This document shows positions 1-7,839 of a stretch of DNA of 64,000 nucleotides, piece after piece. The stretch is from positions 248,001 through 312,000 of the forward strand of contig JAIOPK010000006.1 in the NCBI GenBank assembly GCA_021413945.1, in the 5' to 3' direction. Both the position numbers and the translations under genes were made by a program. The DNA is from Candidatus Uhrbacteria bacterium. Its GTDB lineage: Bacteria; Patescibacteriota; Patescibacteriia; 2-12-FULL-60-25. The first letter of the stretch is position 1. Each line of letters opens with the position of its first letter. The notes below the pieces were generated by a model that did no database searches, was not told the DNA's origin, and saw only the letters and a list, made by a program, of their open reading frames with translations.

Positions 1-228
1 TTGGTCTTGCTGGGGGGCGATATCAACGGCGACGGAACGACGCCGGATACGTATGGCGACGATGTCGCTAATGCCGTCGATATCTCGCTCCTCACGAGCG
101 CGCTCGACGAGCCGGATCCAAACGGAATATCGGTTCGGGCGAATTTGAATCACGATCAGGAGGTCAACTCCGTAGACTTATCGATTTTGCTCAAGAATTT
201 GGATCTTGAGGGAGATTTGAGACACTAA
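1..228 (+). CDS. C-terminal end of a dockerin type I domain protein (partial)
   Basis: The reading frame is open from the first base of the window, so the true start lies upstream; the TTG at position 1 need not be the start. The visible 75 residues hold two dockerin-like calcium-binding repeats. The first begins GGDINGDG and continues to VDISLLTSAL; the second reads ANLNHDQEVNSVDLSILLKN. Dockerins are about 60-70 residue modules that bind cohesin domains. Here the dockerin is the extreme C terminus, the usual place. The stop is followed one base later by the next start (TAATATG), so the two are probably cotranscribed. Genes downstream carry cohesin-like domains, so a dockerin-cohesin pairing within this locus is plausible. 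The dockerin call is secure; the full protein is not visible. Confidence 0.8.
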   Translation: MVLLGGDINGDGTTPDTYGDDVANAVDISLLTSALDEPDPNGISVRANLNHDQEVNSVDLSILLKNLDLEGDLRH

Positions 229-229
229 T

Positions 230-1870
230 ATGAGACGACTTCTTGAACGCCTATCGCATAACGCCTATCGCATAACGTCGATCGTGGCGTGTTTGGCGGT
301 CGTGCTTGGCGCGACGATGGTGCAGGCGGCGGCTCCTTCCGGGAATGACTGGTTTCAACTGCTCGCGAATCCGTATACGGGCGGGGACAATACCGGCGAC
401 GGCGGGACAGGGGCGGCGGCGGATTTAAACTATTATTATGTCGGCCAGCAGTTTACGGCGACGATGCAGATCAATGTCGCCAGCCCGTCGGGATCGAATG
501 CCGCCAATATCTGGATCGATTACGCGACGACGACGGCGGGTGCGACCAATCTGACGACCGGCGCCTTTTTTCCAAATTGGAGCGGACAAGTCGTGAGCTC
601 GACGATCGGCAGGATTTATAGCACGGGTTTCCAGACTTCCGGATCCACGGTAGGGCAAGGGACGTTCGGCACGGTGGCAGTTACGGCGCTTCGCCCGACG
701 GCATTTGGCTACGGATCGGGTTCTCCCACGACGCTCGATATCAATATCGGTTCGGTCGGCGCGACCACGGAGTCGAATATTTCTTTTATCGGTGCCGATC
801 TCCTCGACGATGCGGAAGATTTTCAGATGCATGTCTGGGCCGACACCAAAAAGCCGTATGCGTTGAATCCGAATCCCGCCAACGCCGCCGCGGCCGTCGC
901 GATCGATAGTACGTACGCGTTTGATCTTCGCGATAGCAAGAATGGAGAAGGGGATAATTCGGGAGTCGGAACGGGCGTGAATACGACGGAACCTCCGGGA
1001 TCGATTACGACGAATGACGGGGGAGGTGCCGTGAATGTGACGGCGTATGACTCGTTTAGCTGTTCCGGTGTTTGGGGGACAAATCTTTGCGGTGTCACCA
1101 TGAATCCGCCGCCGCCATCCGGTATTTCCGGGGATACGCGTAATTGGGGATATGCGACGACCTACAGTGTTGTGATCAGTGGATTCAAGGATCTTGCCTC
1201 CGCTTCACAAGATCAGCTTGGAGACGCGAATGGTCCAAATACCATGGATACCAAGACCTATACGTTTACGACCGAAGCCGACACGGTGGCGCCACGGGTC
1301 ACCGCAGAAACTCCCGCGCGCGGCAGCGGCGGCAATGGGGCATCGGTCAATATTGTGATTGATTTGCAGGATCGCAAGACGTATCCGAGCGGACCATCGG
1401 GCGTCGGGATTACGCCGTCGACATGTCGATTTAATATTTCCTCGCCTTCATCGCCTCTCATTACCTATTTACAGGGCTCGCCGACGGTGACGGTGACGAC
1501 GATCGATTATGGATATCGTTTTACCATTAATCCTTCCGTCGATTTTGCGGAGAATGAAACCGTTTCGGTCAGTGCATACAATTGTGAGGATGCCGTCGCG
1601 AATATCATGACGACCGACAACTGGACGTTCCAGACGGCCGACTCTGCACCGCCGTATGTACAAAACGAGTCTCCTTCCAACGATCAAACATCGTCTTTGG
1701 ATCAAAATATTACCTTTCATTTGAAGGACGATGGTGCGGGCGTCGATTTGGCTAATACGATCGTGTTTGTGAACGGCACGTATTACACAAATGCGGGAGG
1801 TGCCGGGCAGGTGACGGTGAGCGGGACCATCCGCAGGCCGCGTTGGCGGCCGGGGAGGCGGTGCCGGTGA
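230..1870 (+). CDS. Secreted cohesin-like/Ig-like (Big_5) surface protein, 5' part, frame lost at about 1828
   Basis: The N terminus is basic, followed by a hydrophobic stretch ending near MVQAAAP, which looks like a signal peptide. Residues about 50-200 resemble a cohesin-type beta sandwich (GQQFTATMQINV ... GTFGTVAVTAL). After this come repeated SbsA/Big_5 Ig-like domains with the typical opening 'DT.AP.V....P..G' (near DTVAPRVTAETPARG and SAPPYVQNESPSND). The last 10 or so residues (TIRRPRWRPGRRCR) are unlike the rest. Reading the next frame from about 1828 restores a sensible continuation of the same Ig-like domain (HPQAALAAGEAVPVIIYSRD), which is the gene called at 1843. So this is most likely the first part of one protein of about 1,000 residues, broken by an indel or a sequencing or assembly error. 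No Shine-Dalgarno site is seen. Confidence 0.75.
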   Translation: MRRLLERLSHNAYRITSIVACLAVVLGATMVQAAAPSGNDWFQLLANPYTGGDNTGDGGTGAAADLNYYYVGQQFTATMQINVASPSGSNAANIWIDYATTTAGATNLTTGAFFPNWSGQVVSSTIGRIYSTGFQTSGSTVGQGTFGTVAVTALRPTAFGYGSGSPTTLDINIGSVGATTESNISFIGADLLDDAEDFQMHVWADTKKPYALNPNPANAAAAVAIDSTYAFDLRDSKNGEGDNSGVGTGVNTTEPPGSITTNDGGGAVNVTAYDSFSCSGVWGTNLCGVTMNPPPPSGISGDTRNWGYATTYSVVISGFKDLASASQDQLGDANGPNTMDTKTYTFTTEADTVAPRVTAETPARGSGGNGASVNIVIDLQDRKTYPSGPSGVGITPSTCRFNISSPSSPLITYLQGSPTVTVTTIDYGYRFTINPSVDFAENETVSVSAYNCEDAVANIMTTDNWTFQTADSAPPYVQNESPSNDQTSSLDQNITFHLKDDGAGVDLANTIVFVNGTYYTNAGGAGQVTVSGTIRRPRWRPGRRCR

Positions 1871-2388
1871 TTATTTATAGCCGTGACACGTCCGGAAATT
1901 TGATGGAGCGCGTTGTCTTTGCCTTTGTCGCAACGGGATCGATCAGTTCTTGTCCGGCCGGTTCTTCTTTTTGCGGGGGCGGTACAAGCTGGAACGGTTC
2001 AGCATGCGAGGCGGCGGCATGTTCGAGCGGGGGTGGGGGCGGAGGCGGGAGCGGCGGCATCATCGTTGAAGTCGTGACGAGTACGGTAGAACGACCCGTG
2101 TATATCGTTGTAACCGAAACCGAGATCCGGAATATTCCGGGCGCGACGGCAAGCAGTACGCTGATTTGTCCGAGTCCCGTCGCTGTGACGCCGCGACCGA
2201 CGACACCGTCGCGTCCGCCTGTTGTTCCGCAGGTTTCTTCCGGATCGATCGCGACCACTTCTCCGGAAGGAACGCCGATTTTAACCAAGATTTTTCCCCG
2301 ACTCAATCGCGTTGAACGCGATGGCAGAGTGTTGAAATTGTACGGAATTTCCGAGCCGAACGCCTTTTTAACCGTCACCGTCTACTAA
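1843..2388 (+). CDS. Middle part of the frameshifted Ig-like surface protein
   Basis: This frame completes the Ig-like domain started in the upstream gene (AAGEAVPVIIYSRDTSGNLMERVVFAFVATG). It then holds a glycine-rich linker (SSGGGGGGGSGG) and a Pro/Thr-rich stretch. It ends with a short beta domain (LYGISEPNAFLTVTVY) of the kind usually followed by '..S ... T.ADAQG.W'. That continuation is exactly what the gene at 2390 encodes in the original frame. The ATG at 1843 is therefore probably not a real start. Two opposite frame changes, near 1828 and between 2372 and 2388, would rejoin all three pieces. The stop overlaps a TAATATG junction that also occurs at real gene borders here, so separate translation cannot be ruled out. 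Confidence 0.65.
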   Translation: MAAGEAVPVIIYSRDTSGNLMERVVFAFVATGSISSCPAGSSFCGGGTSWNGSACEAAACSSGGGGGGGSGGIIVEVVTSTVERPVYIVVTETEIRNIPGATASSTLICPSPVAVTPRPTTPSRPPVVPQVSSGSIATTSPEGTPILTKIFPRLNRVERDGRVLKLYGISEPNAFLTVTVY

Positions 2389-2389
2389 T

Positions 2390-3346
2390 ATGGATTTCTT
2401 TAGCGACTTTTCCACAACGACAAACGCCGATGCCCAAGGGCAATGGGTCGTGACGGCCGGCGAAGCGATTCCTCCAGGATTCCATCAGGTGGTCGTGACC
2501 GATGCGGACGGGAATCAGACGATTACTCCGGTGTTTCTCGAGGGCGCGTCGGAAGAAATTATTATTGTGCGAGACCAGCCGGTTTGGTTTGAACGCGTGC
2601 AGAATATTCTTCCGCCCGCGTATGCGTATGCGATTCTCGGGCTTTTGCTCCTGCTCATCGTGAGTACGCGCATGATTTTCTGGATCGGAGATCGTGCGGA
2701 GCGGCGTAATCCGGGGAGGAAACGCGTGTTTCAATGGCTTGCCGTCGGTCTCGTTGTTTTGATCATCGGATCGGCGTCTCTTGGGGCTTTGATCTTGAAT
2801 CGTCAACTTCCCGAGAGTCCTGCGGCATTTCCGGGCGTGCCTACGTCAATTCAAGCCACGACTTCTCCTGTCGACGCGCGCGGTTCCGTTGTGGCCCCGT
2901 TCGGGATGGCGCCAATTTCCGGCGTCGACCTCACGCTTGGCGAGACATCGATTAGAACTTCCGGCAGCGGACAATTTGCCTTTTCCAATGCCCGTGTCGG
3001 CGATACGATCCGGATTAGCCATCCGCTCTTGAAACGCGCCTTTGTCTGGCGGCTCGGGGAGGCTAAGCCGCTTGTCATTCCGTTTGATGTAGCTTTGTAC
3101 AATGCGATGAATACGTCGATGGAAGCGCAAGCGCGCGGAGCCCAAACAGCATCGACGCTCTACGGACCAAGCGATCTTGCCGATCAATACATTATGATTT
3201 CCAGTATCCACTTTGAGGATCGATGGGAATCGCCGCAAACCCACGCGACGCTGCGTTTAGTTGCTTTTATCGACGCGGTCAACGGCGATCGTGAGCAGAC
3301 CTTCATGTTTACGTTTCAAAACGGCATATGGGAACCGGCATATTGA
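2390..3346 (+). CDS. 3' part of the frameshifted Ig-like surface protein, with two membrane segments
   Basis: The first 30 residues (FSTTTNADAQGQWVVTAGEA) complete the small beta domain left unfinished at 2388, which supports a single ancestral gene. Hydrophobic segments follow at about residues 76-97 (AYAILGLLLLLIVSTRMIFW) and 112-132 (WLAVGLVVLIIGSASLGALI), separated by a basic stretch (RAERRNPGRKR). The remaining 180 residues look like a carboxypeptidase-regulatory-like beta domain (GVDLTLGETSIRTSGSGQFAFSNARVGD) and then an unknown domain. The protein would be anchored near its C terminus, with the Ig-like and cohesin-like parts outside. There is no Shine-Dalgarno site. The 3' end overlaps the next gene by a few bases. 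Confidence 0.7.
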   Translation: MDFFSDFSTTTNADAQGQWVVTAGEAIPPGFHQVVVTDADGNQTITPVFLEGASEEIIIVRDQPVWFERVQNILPPAYAYAILGLLLLLIVSTRMIFWIGDRAERRNPGRKRVFQWLAVGLVVLIIGSASLGALILNRQLPESPAAFPGVPTSIQATTSPVDARGSVVAPFGMAPISGVDLTLGETSIRTSGSGQFAFSNARVGDTIRISHPLLKRAFVWRLGEAKPLVIPFDVALYNAMNTSMEAQARGAQTASTLYGPSDLADQYIMISSIHFEDRWESPQTHATLRLVAFIDAVNGDREQTFMFTFQNGIWEPAY

Positions 3347-4401
3347 GGCATTCGCGCCTATTTGCTTTGATCGCATTTTTTGTGGCGGTCGTTCTGATCG
3401 TCTCCCTCGCTACCGCGTGTTACTTTTATCGATCTCAAACAAAACCGCCGCTCGGAACTCAAACCGCCGGTTTCTCGACGATGATCGATCCGGATAAAGT
3501 TTTGCCTTGCGATGGAAACAAAGATCACCGTATCGATGATCAGGACTTGGCTATTTTGAAGATGTATTGGAAGGGTTTTCCCGAACCGAGTGTGGACTGC
3601 AATGACGACGGCGTCGTTCATGCGCGCGATTTGTCTATTTTGCTGTCTAATTGGTCGGGAGACGTGCCAGACGTGATGATCGCTCCCGAATCCGCTCCCG
3701 CCGGTCAATCCGTGAACGAACTTCAACCGGGAGACCGTTTTACCGCATCGGTATTGCTTTCAACCGGCGCTATTCCGATCGGCGCGGGAGAAGCGGTTGT
3801 CTCGTTTAATTCCAGACGTCTTGCCGTACGAAACGTGCGGACATCGTCGGGAAATTGGTCGACGTGGATCGAGCGTCCGAGGCCCCCGTATGGGTCAGAG
3901 CTTATCTTTGCCGGAGGCAGAGTCGGCGGTTTTACAGGTAGTAATGTTCTCATCGCCGAAATTGAATTTGAGATCCTTCAGGCCGGTGATATGGGGCTCG
4001 CTATTAAGAGCGATGCTTCCCAAGCGTATCAACTGGATTCCAACGGAATTGCTTCACGACTCGCCAAGTATCAGGTTGCCTTCAGACCCGGGACGATTTT
4101 GGAGCAGAAAGAGCCGAGCAAGTTCTTTTCTTCAACGGTGACCAAGCGGCTCGACGCCGTTGCCGCGCCCACGCGCCAAGGTCCCCGCTGGATTGTGGAT
4201 CTTTCGCTTCTCGCACCGGATGAGCAGATTGTCCGGTATTACGTCACGTATGAAGTCGCCGAAGGATATTCGCGCAGTGTACAGAATGAAGATGTGTATG
4301 CTCTGCGCAATGTAACGCGCGGAGAGCATGCGATGTATGTGGTCCTGCATGATGTCGCGGGGAATGAGAAACAGGTGAAAGCTTCGGTGGTCGTTCCGTG
4401 A
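3328..4401 (+). CDS. Membrane-anchored dockerin plus cohesin-like domain protein
   Basis: An N-terminal hydrophobic segment (residues about 9-32, LFALIAFFVAVVLIVSLATA) anchors or exports the protein. Residues about 54-115 form a dockerin-like pair: CDGNKDHRIDDQDLAIL and CDDD-type loops ending RDLSILLSNWSGD, each with the D-x-N/D-x-D calcium pattern. Residues about 120-260 resemble a cohesin fold (GDRFTASVLLSTG ... AVVSFNSRRLAVRNV ... GSNVLIAEIEFEIL). The C-terminal 80 residues look like another small Ig-like domain. An alternative TTG start at 3343 would overlap the upstream TGA stop (TTGA) and remove the 19-base overlap. Having dockerin and cohesin-like modules in one protein fits self-association with neighbours. 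Confidence 0.75.
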   Translation: MGTGILRHSRLFALIAFFVAVVLIVSLATACYFYRSQTKPPLGTQTAGFSTMIDPDKVLPCDGNKDHRIDDQDLAILKMYWKGFPEPSVDCNDDGVVHARDLSILLSNWSGDVPDVMIAPESAPAGQSVNELQPGDRFTASVLLSTGAIPIGAGEAVVSFNSRRLAVRNVRTSSGNWSTWIERPRPPYGSELIFAGGRVGGFTGSNVLIAEIEFEILQAGDMGLAIKSDASQAYQLDSNGIASRLAKYQVAFRPGTILEQKEPSKFFSSTVTKRLDAVAAPTRQGPRWIVDLSLLAPDEQIVRYYVTYEVAEGYSRSVQNEDVYALRNVTRGEHAMYVVLHDVAGNEKQVKASVVVP

Positions 4402-4407
4402 TATCAT
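4402..4407 (+). promoter_or_regulatory. Extended -10 box (TGA TATCAT)
   Basis: TATCAT preceded by TGA, which is also the stop codon of the upstream gene, lies 6 nt before the GTG at 4414. The spacing implies a transcript starting at or next to the start codon. Similar TGnTATAnT boxes precede several other genes in the window. Confidence 0.45.
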
Positions 4408-4413
4408 TAGAGC

Positions 4414-5451
4414 GTGACAATTTCTCGTAGACGTCACATTCGTCACGCGATGAGACGGCGTGCGGCCGTCCTTACGACGACGACCCTGGTCGGGATCGTC
4501 GGTTTCACGTTGCTTCAGCCCCATGTTCCGGGATCGGTTCTTCAAAAAAATCATGTCTCCGTCGAGGTGCTCGGAGCGGGTGATGATCGACAAGTCGTTG
4601 TCGAAACGCAGTATCTGCGCCATGAAACGCGTAATCTTAAAGCGGATATCGCGCCGGATTCAGCCGGATGGCTGGCCGTTTGGCAGGGTCTTACGGACAA
4701 AGGCTGGCAGATCTTTTTGTTCGATGGAAAAACGAGCAAGGAAATCGCGCTCACCGATGCGCTCGGCGATCATATTGATGTCCATACCGATGGACGCTAT
4801 GTGGTTTGGCAGGGGAAGGATGAAGGTGCATGGAATGTCTACCGCTACGACACGGAACGACCCGAGGAAGGCGCTGTGAAAATCAGCACCGCTACTCCCG
4901 CGACGCATCCGCGTATTTCTAAAGGCGTCACGGTTTGGCAACAGTGGGTCGGGGGTAATTGGGAAGTTTTTAAACAGGAAGCCGGGGAGGCATCGGAACA
5001 GCTTACGTTTAACGATTTGCCGGATATACAGCCAAATATTTTTCATTCGCTCGTTGCTTGGACGGAAGTGAATCCGGGTCCGCATACGCGCGTCCATCTG
5101 CAGAATCTGCGCACGGGGAATAAAGACGAGCTCATCGACAACACGGACGGACAAATTCGGCCGGAGTTTCGCGCGGATGGAACTCTCGAGTGGTTTAACT
5201 ACGGGGAAGATGGATACTCGAAACAGGGATATAATTTTCTTACAGACAATCTGGAGCAGCGGATGATCAAAGCGATTCCCGTTCCGGAAGTCCCGGCTCC
5301 CGTCGAGCTTGTTCCTAAATCGCCCGCTCCGGAAGTTCCAGCCGAAACCTCGGTTCCCGCAGAGCCGACTCCGGAGGCGCCGCCGGCTCCCGAAGCTCCT
5401 GTTCCCGAAACGCCTCCGCCCTCGGATGAGCCGCCGCCCTTGATCCCATGA
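4414..5451 (+). CDS. TolB-like beta-propeller protein with Pro-rich C-terminal tail
   Basis: The start is GTG, with no Shine-Dalgarno site. The first 40 residues are strongly basic and then hydrophobic (RRRAAVLTTTTLVGIVGFTLL), an export or anchor signal. Residues about 65-285 hold propeller-type repeats with the pattern '..G..VVWQ......W.VY.YD' (WLAVWQGLTDKGWQIFLFDG, YVVWQGKDEGAWNVYRYDT, GVTVWQQWVGGNWEVFKQE), typical of TolB/WD40-like surface propellers. The last 60 residues are a Pro-Ala-Glu-rich, probably wall-spanning or extended tail. The 3' end overlaps the next start by 4 bases (ATGA). It probably belongs to the same surface-protein operon; the ligand is unknown. Confidence 0.65.
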   Translation: MTISRRRHIRHAMRRRAAVLTTTTLVGIVGFTLLQPHVPGSVLQKNHVSVEVLGAGDDRQVVVETQYLRHETRNLKADIAPDSAGWLAVWQGLTDKGWQIFLFDGKTSKEIALTDALGDHIDVHTDGRYVVWQGKDEGAWNVYRYDTERPEEGAVKISTATPATHPRISKGVTVWQQWVGGNWEVFKQEAGEASEQLTFNDLPDIQPNIFHSLVAWTEVNPGPHTRVHLQNLRTGNKDELIDNTDGQIRPEFRADGTLEWFNYGEDGYSKQGYNFLTDNLEQRMIKAIPVPEVPAPVELVPKSPAPEVPAETSVPAEPTPEAPPAPEAPVPETPPPSDEPPPLIP

Positions 5452-7136
5452 ACAAGATTCTTTTTCGGTTATTGATCCTCATCGCCCTTCCGGCGACGTA
5501 TGTATTGTTTCCTGTTCATCACGTTTCGGCTTTTACCGCCACACAAGAAGATTTTCGTTGGTATGTAAACGAGGATGCGCAGGAAGAAACCGACCCATGG
5601 CCGCCCGGAGGAACGGACCTTGCGGAGGACACGGCTATAACCGCTTCCGATAGTCCGCCGACTGACGGTGATGCAATACGCGTACGCGTCAACGTTAATC
5701 TTTCGGGCTCTAGCCTTAGCCCCGGGCAGGCGACTATTCATTTGCAGTTCGCCACCGGAACGGTGTGTTCGTCTATCAATACATGGACACCGGTGGGAGC
5801 TGTCGGTAGCGGTTCGATTTGGCGATATTATGACAATGCGAATGTTACCGACGGTTCGACGCTGGGCAGCACCTTGCTCTCGAGTTCTAATGTTAAACAA
5901 TCGTATCAGGAGTCTAATCCGTCTTCCGCTCCCAACGGTATTAACGATGGAGAAACTGCGGAATGGGATTTTTCATTGCAAGATAATGGCGCGGCCGCAG
6001 GCACGTCTTATTGTTTTCGAATCGTTTCACCCAACCAAGGGCCGCTCGATGTTTATAGCAATTATCCTCAACTCGTCACACAACCGTTTTCCGTGAAGTC
6101 GCAGGATTGGATGTGGTTTGGCGATGAAGAGCATGAAACGCCGACGTCGACATTGGCCGCGACCAACACGAGGCCGATCGGGATTCGACAGCAGGATGTG
6201 ATCAAGTTGCGTCTTACCCTCGACGAGCAGTTTGGAACGGATGGCGCGAATCAAAAATTCAGGATCGAGTTTGGGACGTCCACGGATTTTGAAGCTCCAC
6301 TATTCGCGGAAGAGTCTGGGTCATGTACAACGGCTTCAATCTGGTGCTACGGGGATGGTGCGGATGCGGACGATGATGCGATAACCACTCGTTTGCTTAC
6401 CGATTCGGGTACCTCGGGACGTCACAATGAATCCGGAACGAGCGCGAGTACGTTTACGCATTCTGCCAGTGCCGCGGTCGAATATGAATTCACCCTGATG
6501 TCCAACGGAGCGGATCCGAATACACTTTATTATTTCCGGGCTTACGACGTGAATAACGCCACTTCGGTTCAGGCGAATACGGGCGAGACGTATCCTTATC
6601 TTCAAACACGTGCTCCCTTGCTCTCCTTTGCCGTTGAAGGCGTTGATGCTAACACGCAAATCCATAGTTATACGACGAATGTGGCTTCAACGGCTTCCGG
6701 GTTTGATTTTGGCAATATTGATCTTGATCAGACCTATTTGACCGCACAGCGTATGCGCGTGACGGAGGATGGCTTGGGTTATCAAGTTAGCGTGTATTCT
6801 AATGGACCTTTGATCTCGGCGCATGGCGATACCGTCGTCGATTTTGACGGAACAAATGCTACGCCCTTGCCTTGGTCGACGTATACGCCCGGTCCGACGT
6901 ATCCCAGTGCCTTCGGATACCATGCCGGCGATGATTTACTGTCAGAAGGCTCGACGCGGTTTCTCGATGCCGATACCTGGGCTGGTTTGTCCGCTACGCC
7001 CGGTGAAATCGTCTATACATCTGGGACGGTGGAAGACGATGTGCACGATATCCTGTATCGTTTGGAGGTAAGCACGTATCAGGCGGCGCAGAGATATTCA
7101 ACGGAAATTGTTTATGTTGTTGTTGCTACGTACTAA
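5448..7136 (+). CDS. Secreted protein with the shared C-terminal DFG...GY module
   Basis: A signal peptide is visible (residues 1-28, ending near HHVSAFT). The body holds two similar beta-rich domains, each beginning with an 'FRWY/DWMWFGDE.....T' motif and a cysteine pair (residues about 30-210 and 220-385). The C-terminal 170 residues contain FDFGNIDLDQTYLTAQRM followed by EDGLGYQVSVYSNG, and end in a hydrophobic strand (TEIVYVVVATY). The same layout closes the proteins at 7840 and 10228 (DFG, about 20 residues, then NAENGYSVYVV, final Y.VVGNF). The arrangement recalls the WxL cell-surface domain of Firmicutes, though no WxL motif is obvious. It starts at the ATGA overlap with the propeller gene. 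Confidence 0.65.
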   Translation: MNKILFRLLILIALPATYVLFPVHHVSAFTATQEDFRWYVNEDAQEETDPWPPGGTDLAEDTAITASDSPPTDGDAIRVRVNVNLSGSSLSPGQATIHLQFATGTVCSSINTWTPVGAVGSGSIWRYYDNANVTDGSTLGSTLLSSSNVKQSYQESNPSSAPNGINDGETAEWDFSLQDNGAAAGTSYCFRIVSPNQGPLDVYSNYPQLVTQPFSVKSQDWMWFGDEEHETPTSTLAATNTRPIGIRQQDVIKLRLTLDEQFGTDGANQKFRIEFGTSTDFEAPLFAEESGSCTTASIWCYGDGADADDDAITTRLLTDSGTSGRHNESGTSASTFTHSASAAVEYEFTLMSNGADPNTLYYFRAYDVNNATSVQANTGETYPYLQTRAPLLSFAVEGVDANTQIHSYTTNVASTASGFDFGNIDLDQTYLTAQRMRVTEDGLGYQVSVYSNGPLISAHGDTVVDFDGTNATPLPWSTYTPGPTYPSAFGYHAGDDLLSEGSTRFLDADTWAGLSATPGEIVYTSGTVEDDVHDILYRLEVSTYQAAQRYSTEIVYVVVATY

Positions 7137-7719
7137 CGTGGTTCGTTTGCATCTATTCGTCCTCGCTTTTCTTTGTATTGCGTTTTTTTCACCCGTTCTT
7201 GTACGGGCGGAGTCTTCCGAACCCGTTGTTTCCGTTGGAGCCGGTTCCGTAAATACGGATCTTCGGACGTCATCGATTACGTTCGAGGCCGGTGAGAATG
7301 GCAATTATATTTTGGCGTTCAAGATCGAGAACAGCGGTCATTTGTCAGCGGATGATGCGCGGGTTTCCTTGATCTTGTCCGATGGTTGGAAATACGATGG
7401 TACAAAAGGCGAATATCGGCTCGTGCAGACCCAAGAACGTTTGTACGGCCAGGCGGTTGAATGGCAGCTCGTTCCTATTGCGGGAGGAGGCTCTACGGAG
7501 TTTCAGTCTACGATTATTCCCCCCGAGGGGAGCGAGCCGACGCCGCTGTTTGCGGCTTTGACGAGTAAATATTCCGTACCCGTGTATGCGGAAATTGCTG
7601 TAGGGGAGCCGGATCCAGCTTCCTTCTGGTCATCACGGATCCGATCGTTTTGGCTGTACCTGTCGTATACGGCTCATGAGTTCTTTTTTAGGCTGTCTGC
7701 TTGGTTGAGCCTTAACTGA
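7114..7719 (+). CDS. Small secreted beta-sandwich protein of the surface locus
   Basis: The first 30 residues after the GTG at 7138 (VRLHLFVLAFLCIAFFSPVLVRAE) form a clear signal peptide. Starts at ATG 7114 or GTG 7138 are both possible; the latter removes the overlap with the upstream gene. The mature part (about 120 residues) resembles a CARDB/DUF11-type sandwich (NYILAFKIENSGHLSADDARVSLILSDGW ... GGSTEFQSTIIPPEG). The last 35 residues are aromatic and amphipathic (FWSSRIRSFWLYLSYTAHEFFFRLSAWLSLN), probably a membrane-interacting tail. It resembles in kind the DUF916-like protein at 9142 and may help hold neighbours at the membrane. No named family is certain. Confidence 0.55.
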   Translation: MLLLLRTNVVRLHLFVLAFLCIAFFSPVLVRAESSEPVVSVGAGSVNTDLRTSSITFEAGENGNYILAFKIENSGHLSADDARVSLILSDGWKYDGTKGEYRLVQTQERLYGQAVEWQLVPIAGGGSTEFQSTIIPPEGSEPTPLFAALTSKYSVPVYAEIAVGEPDPASFWSSRIRSFWLYLSYTAHEFFFRLSAWLSLN

Positions 7720-7778
7720 TATGCACAATGTTTATCCACAGGATACAGACCGCGGAGGGTAGTTTGTATCAAATATGC

Positions 7779-7784
7779 TATACT
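7779..7784 (+). promoter_or_regulatory. Extended -10 box (TGC TATACT) upstream of the secreted protein gene
   Basis: TATACT preceded by TGC stands 55 nt before the ATG at 7840, in the only sizeable gap inside the surface locus. No good -35 is visible at 17 nt. This promoter would give a short untranslated leader, unlike the near-leaderless promoters elsewhere. Confidence 0.5.
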
Positions 7785-7839
7785 ACGCTCGTCGTACTTA
7801 ATTCTTTCTTTTATTCTTTCCTTAAGACCCTGCCGGTTT

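Noticed and set aside
2365-2390. Programmed frameshifting at CCTTTTTAAC
   Set aside because: The needed shift is +1, but the slippery run favours -1, and the shifted frame has a stop at 2369-2371. A simple indel explains the data better.
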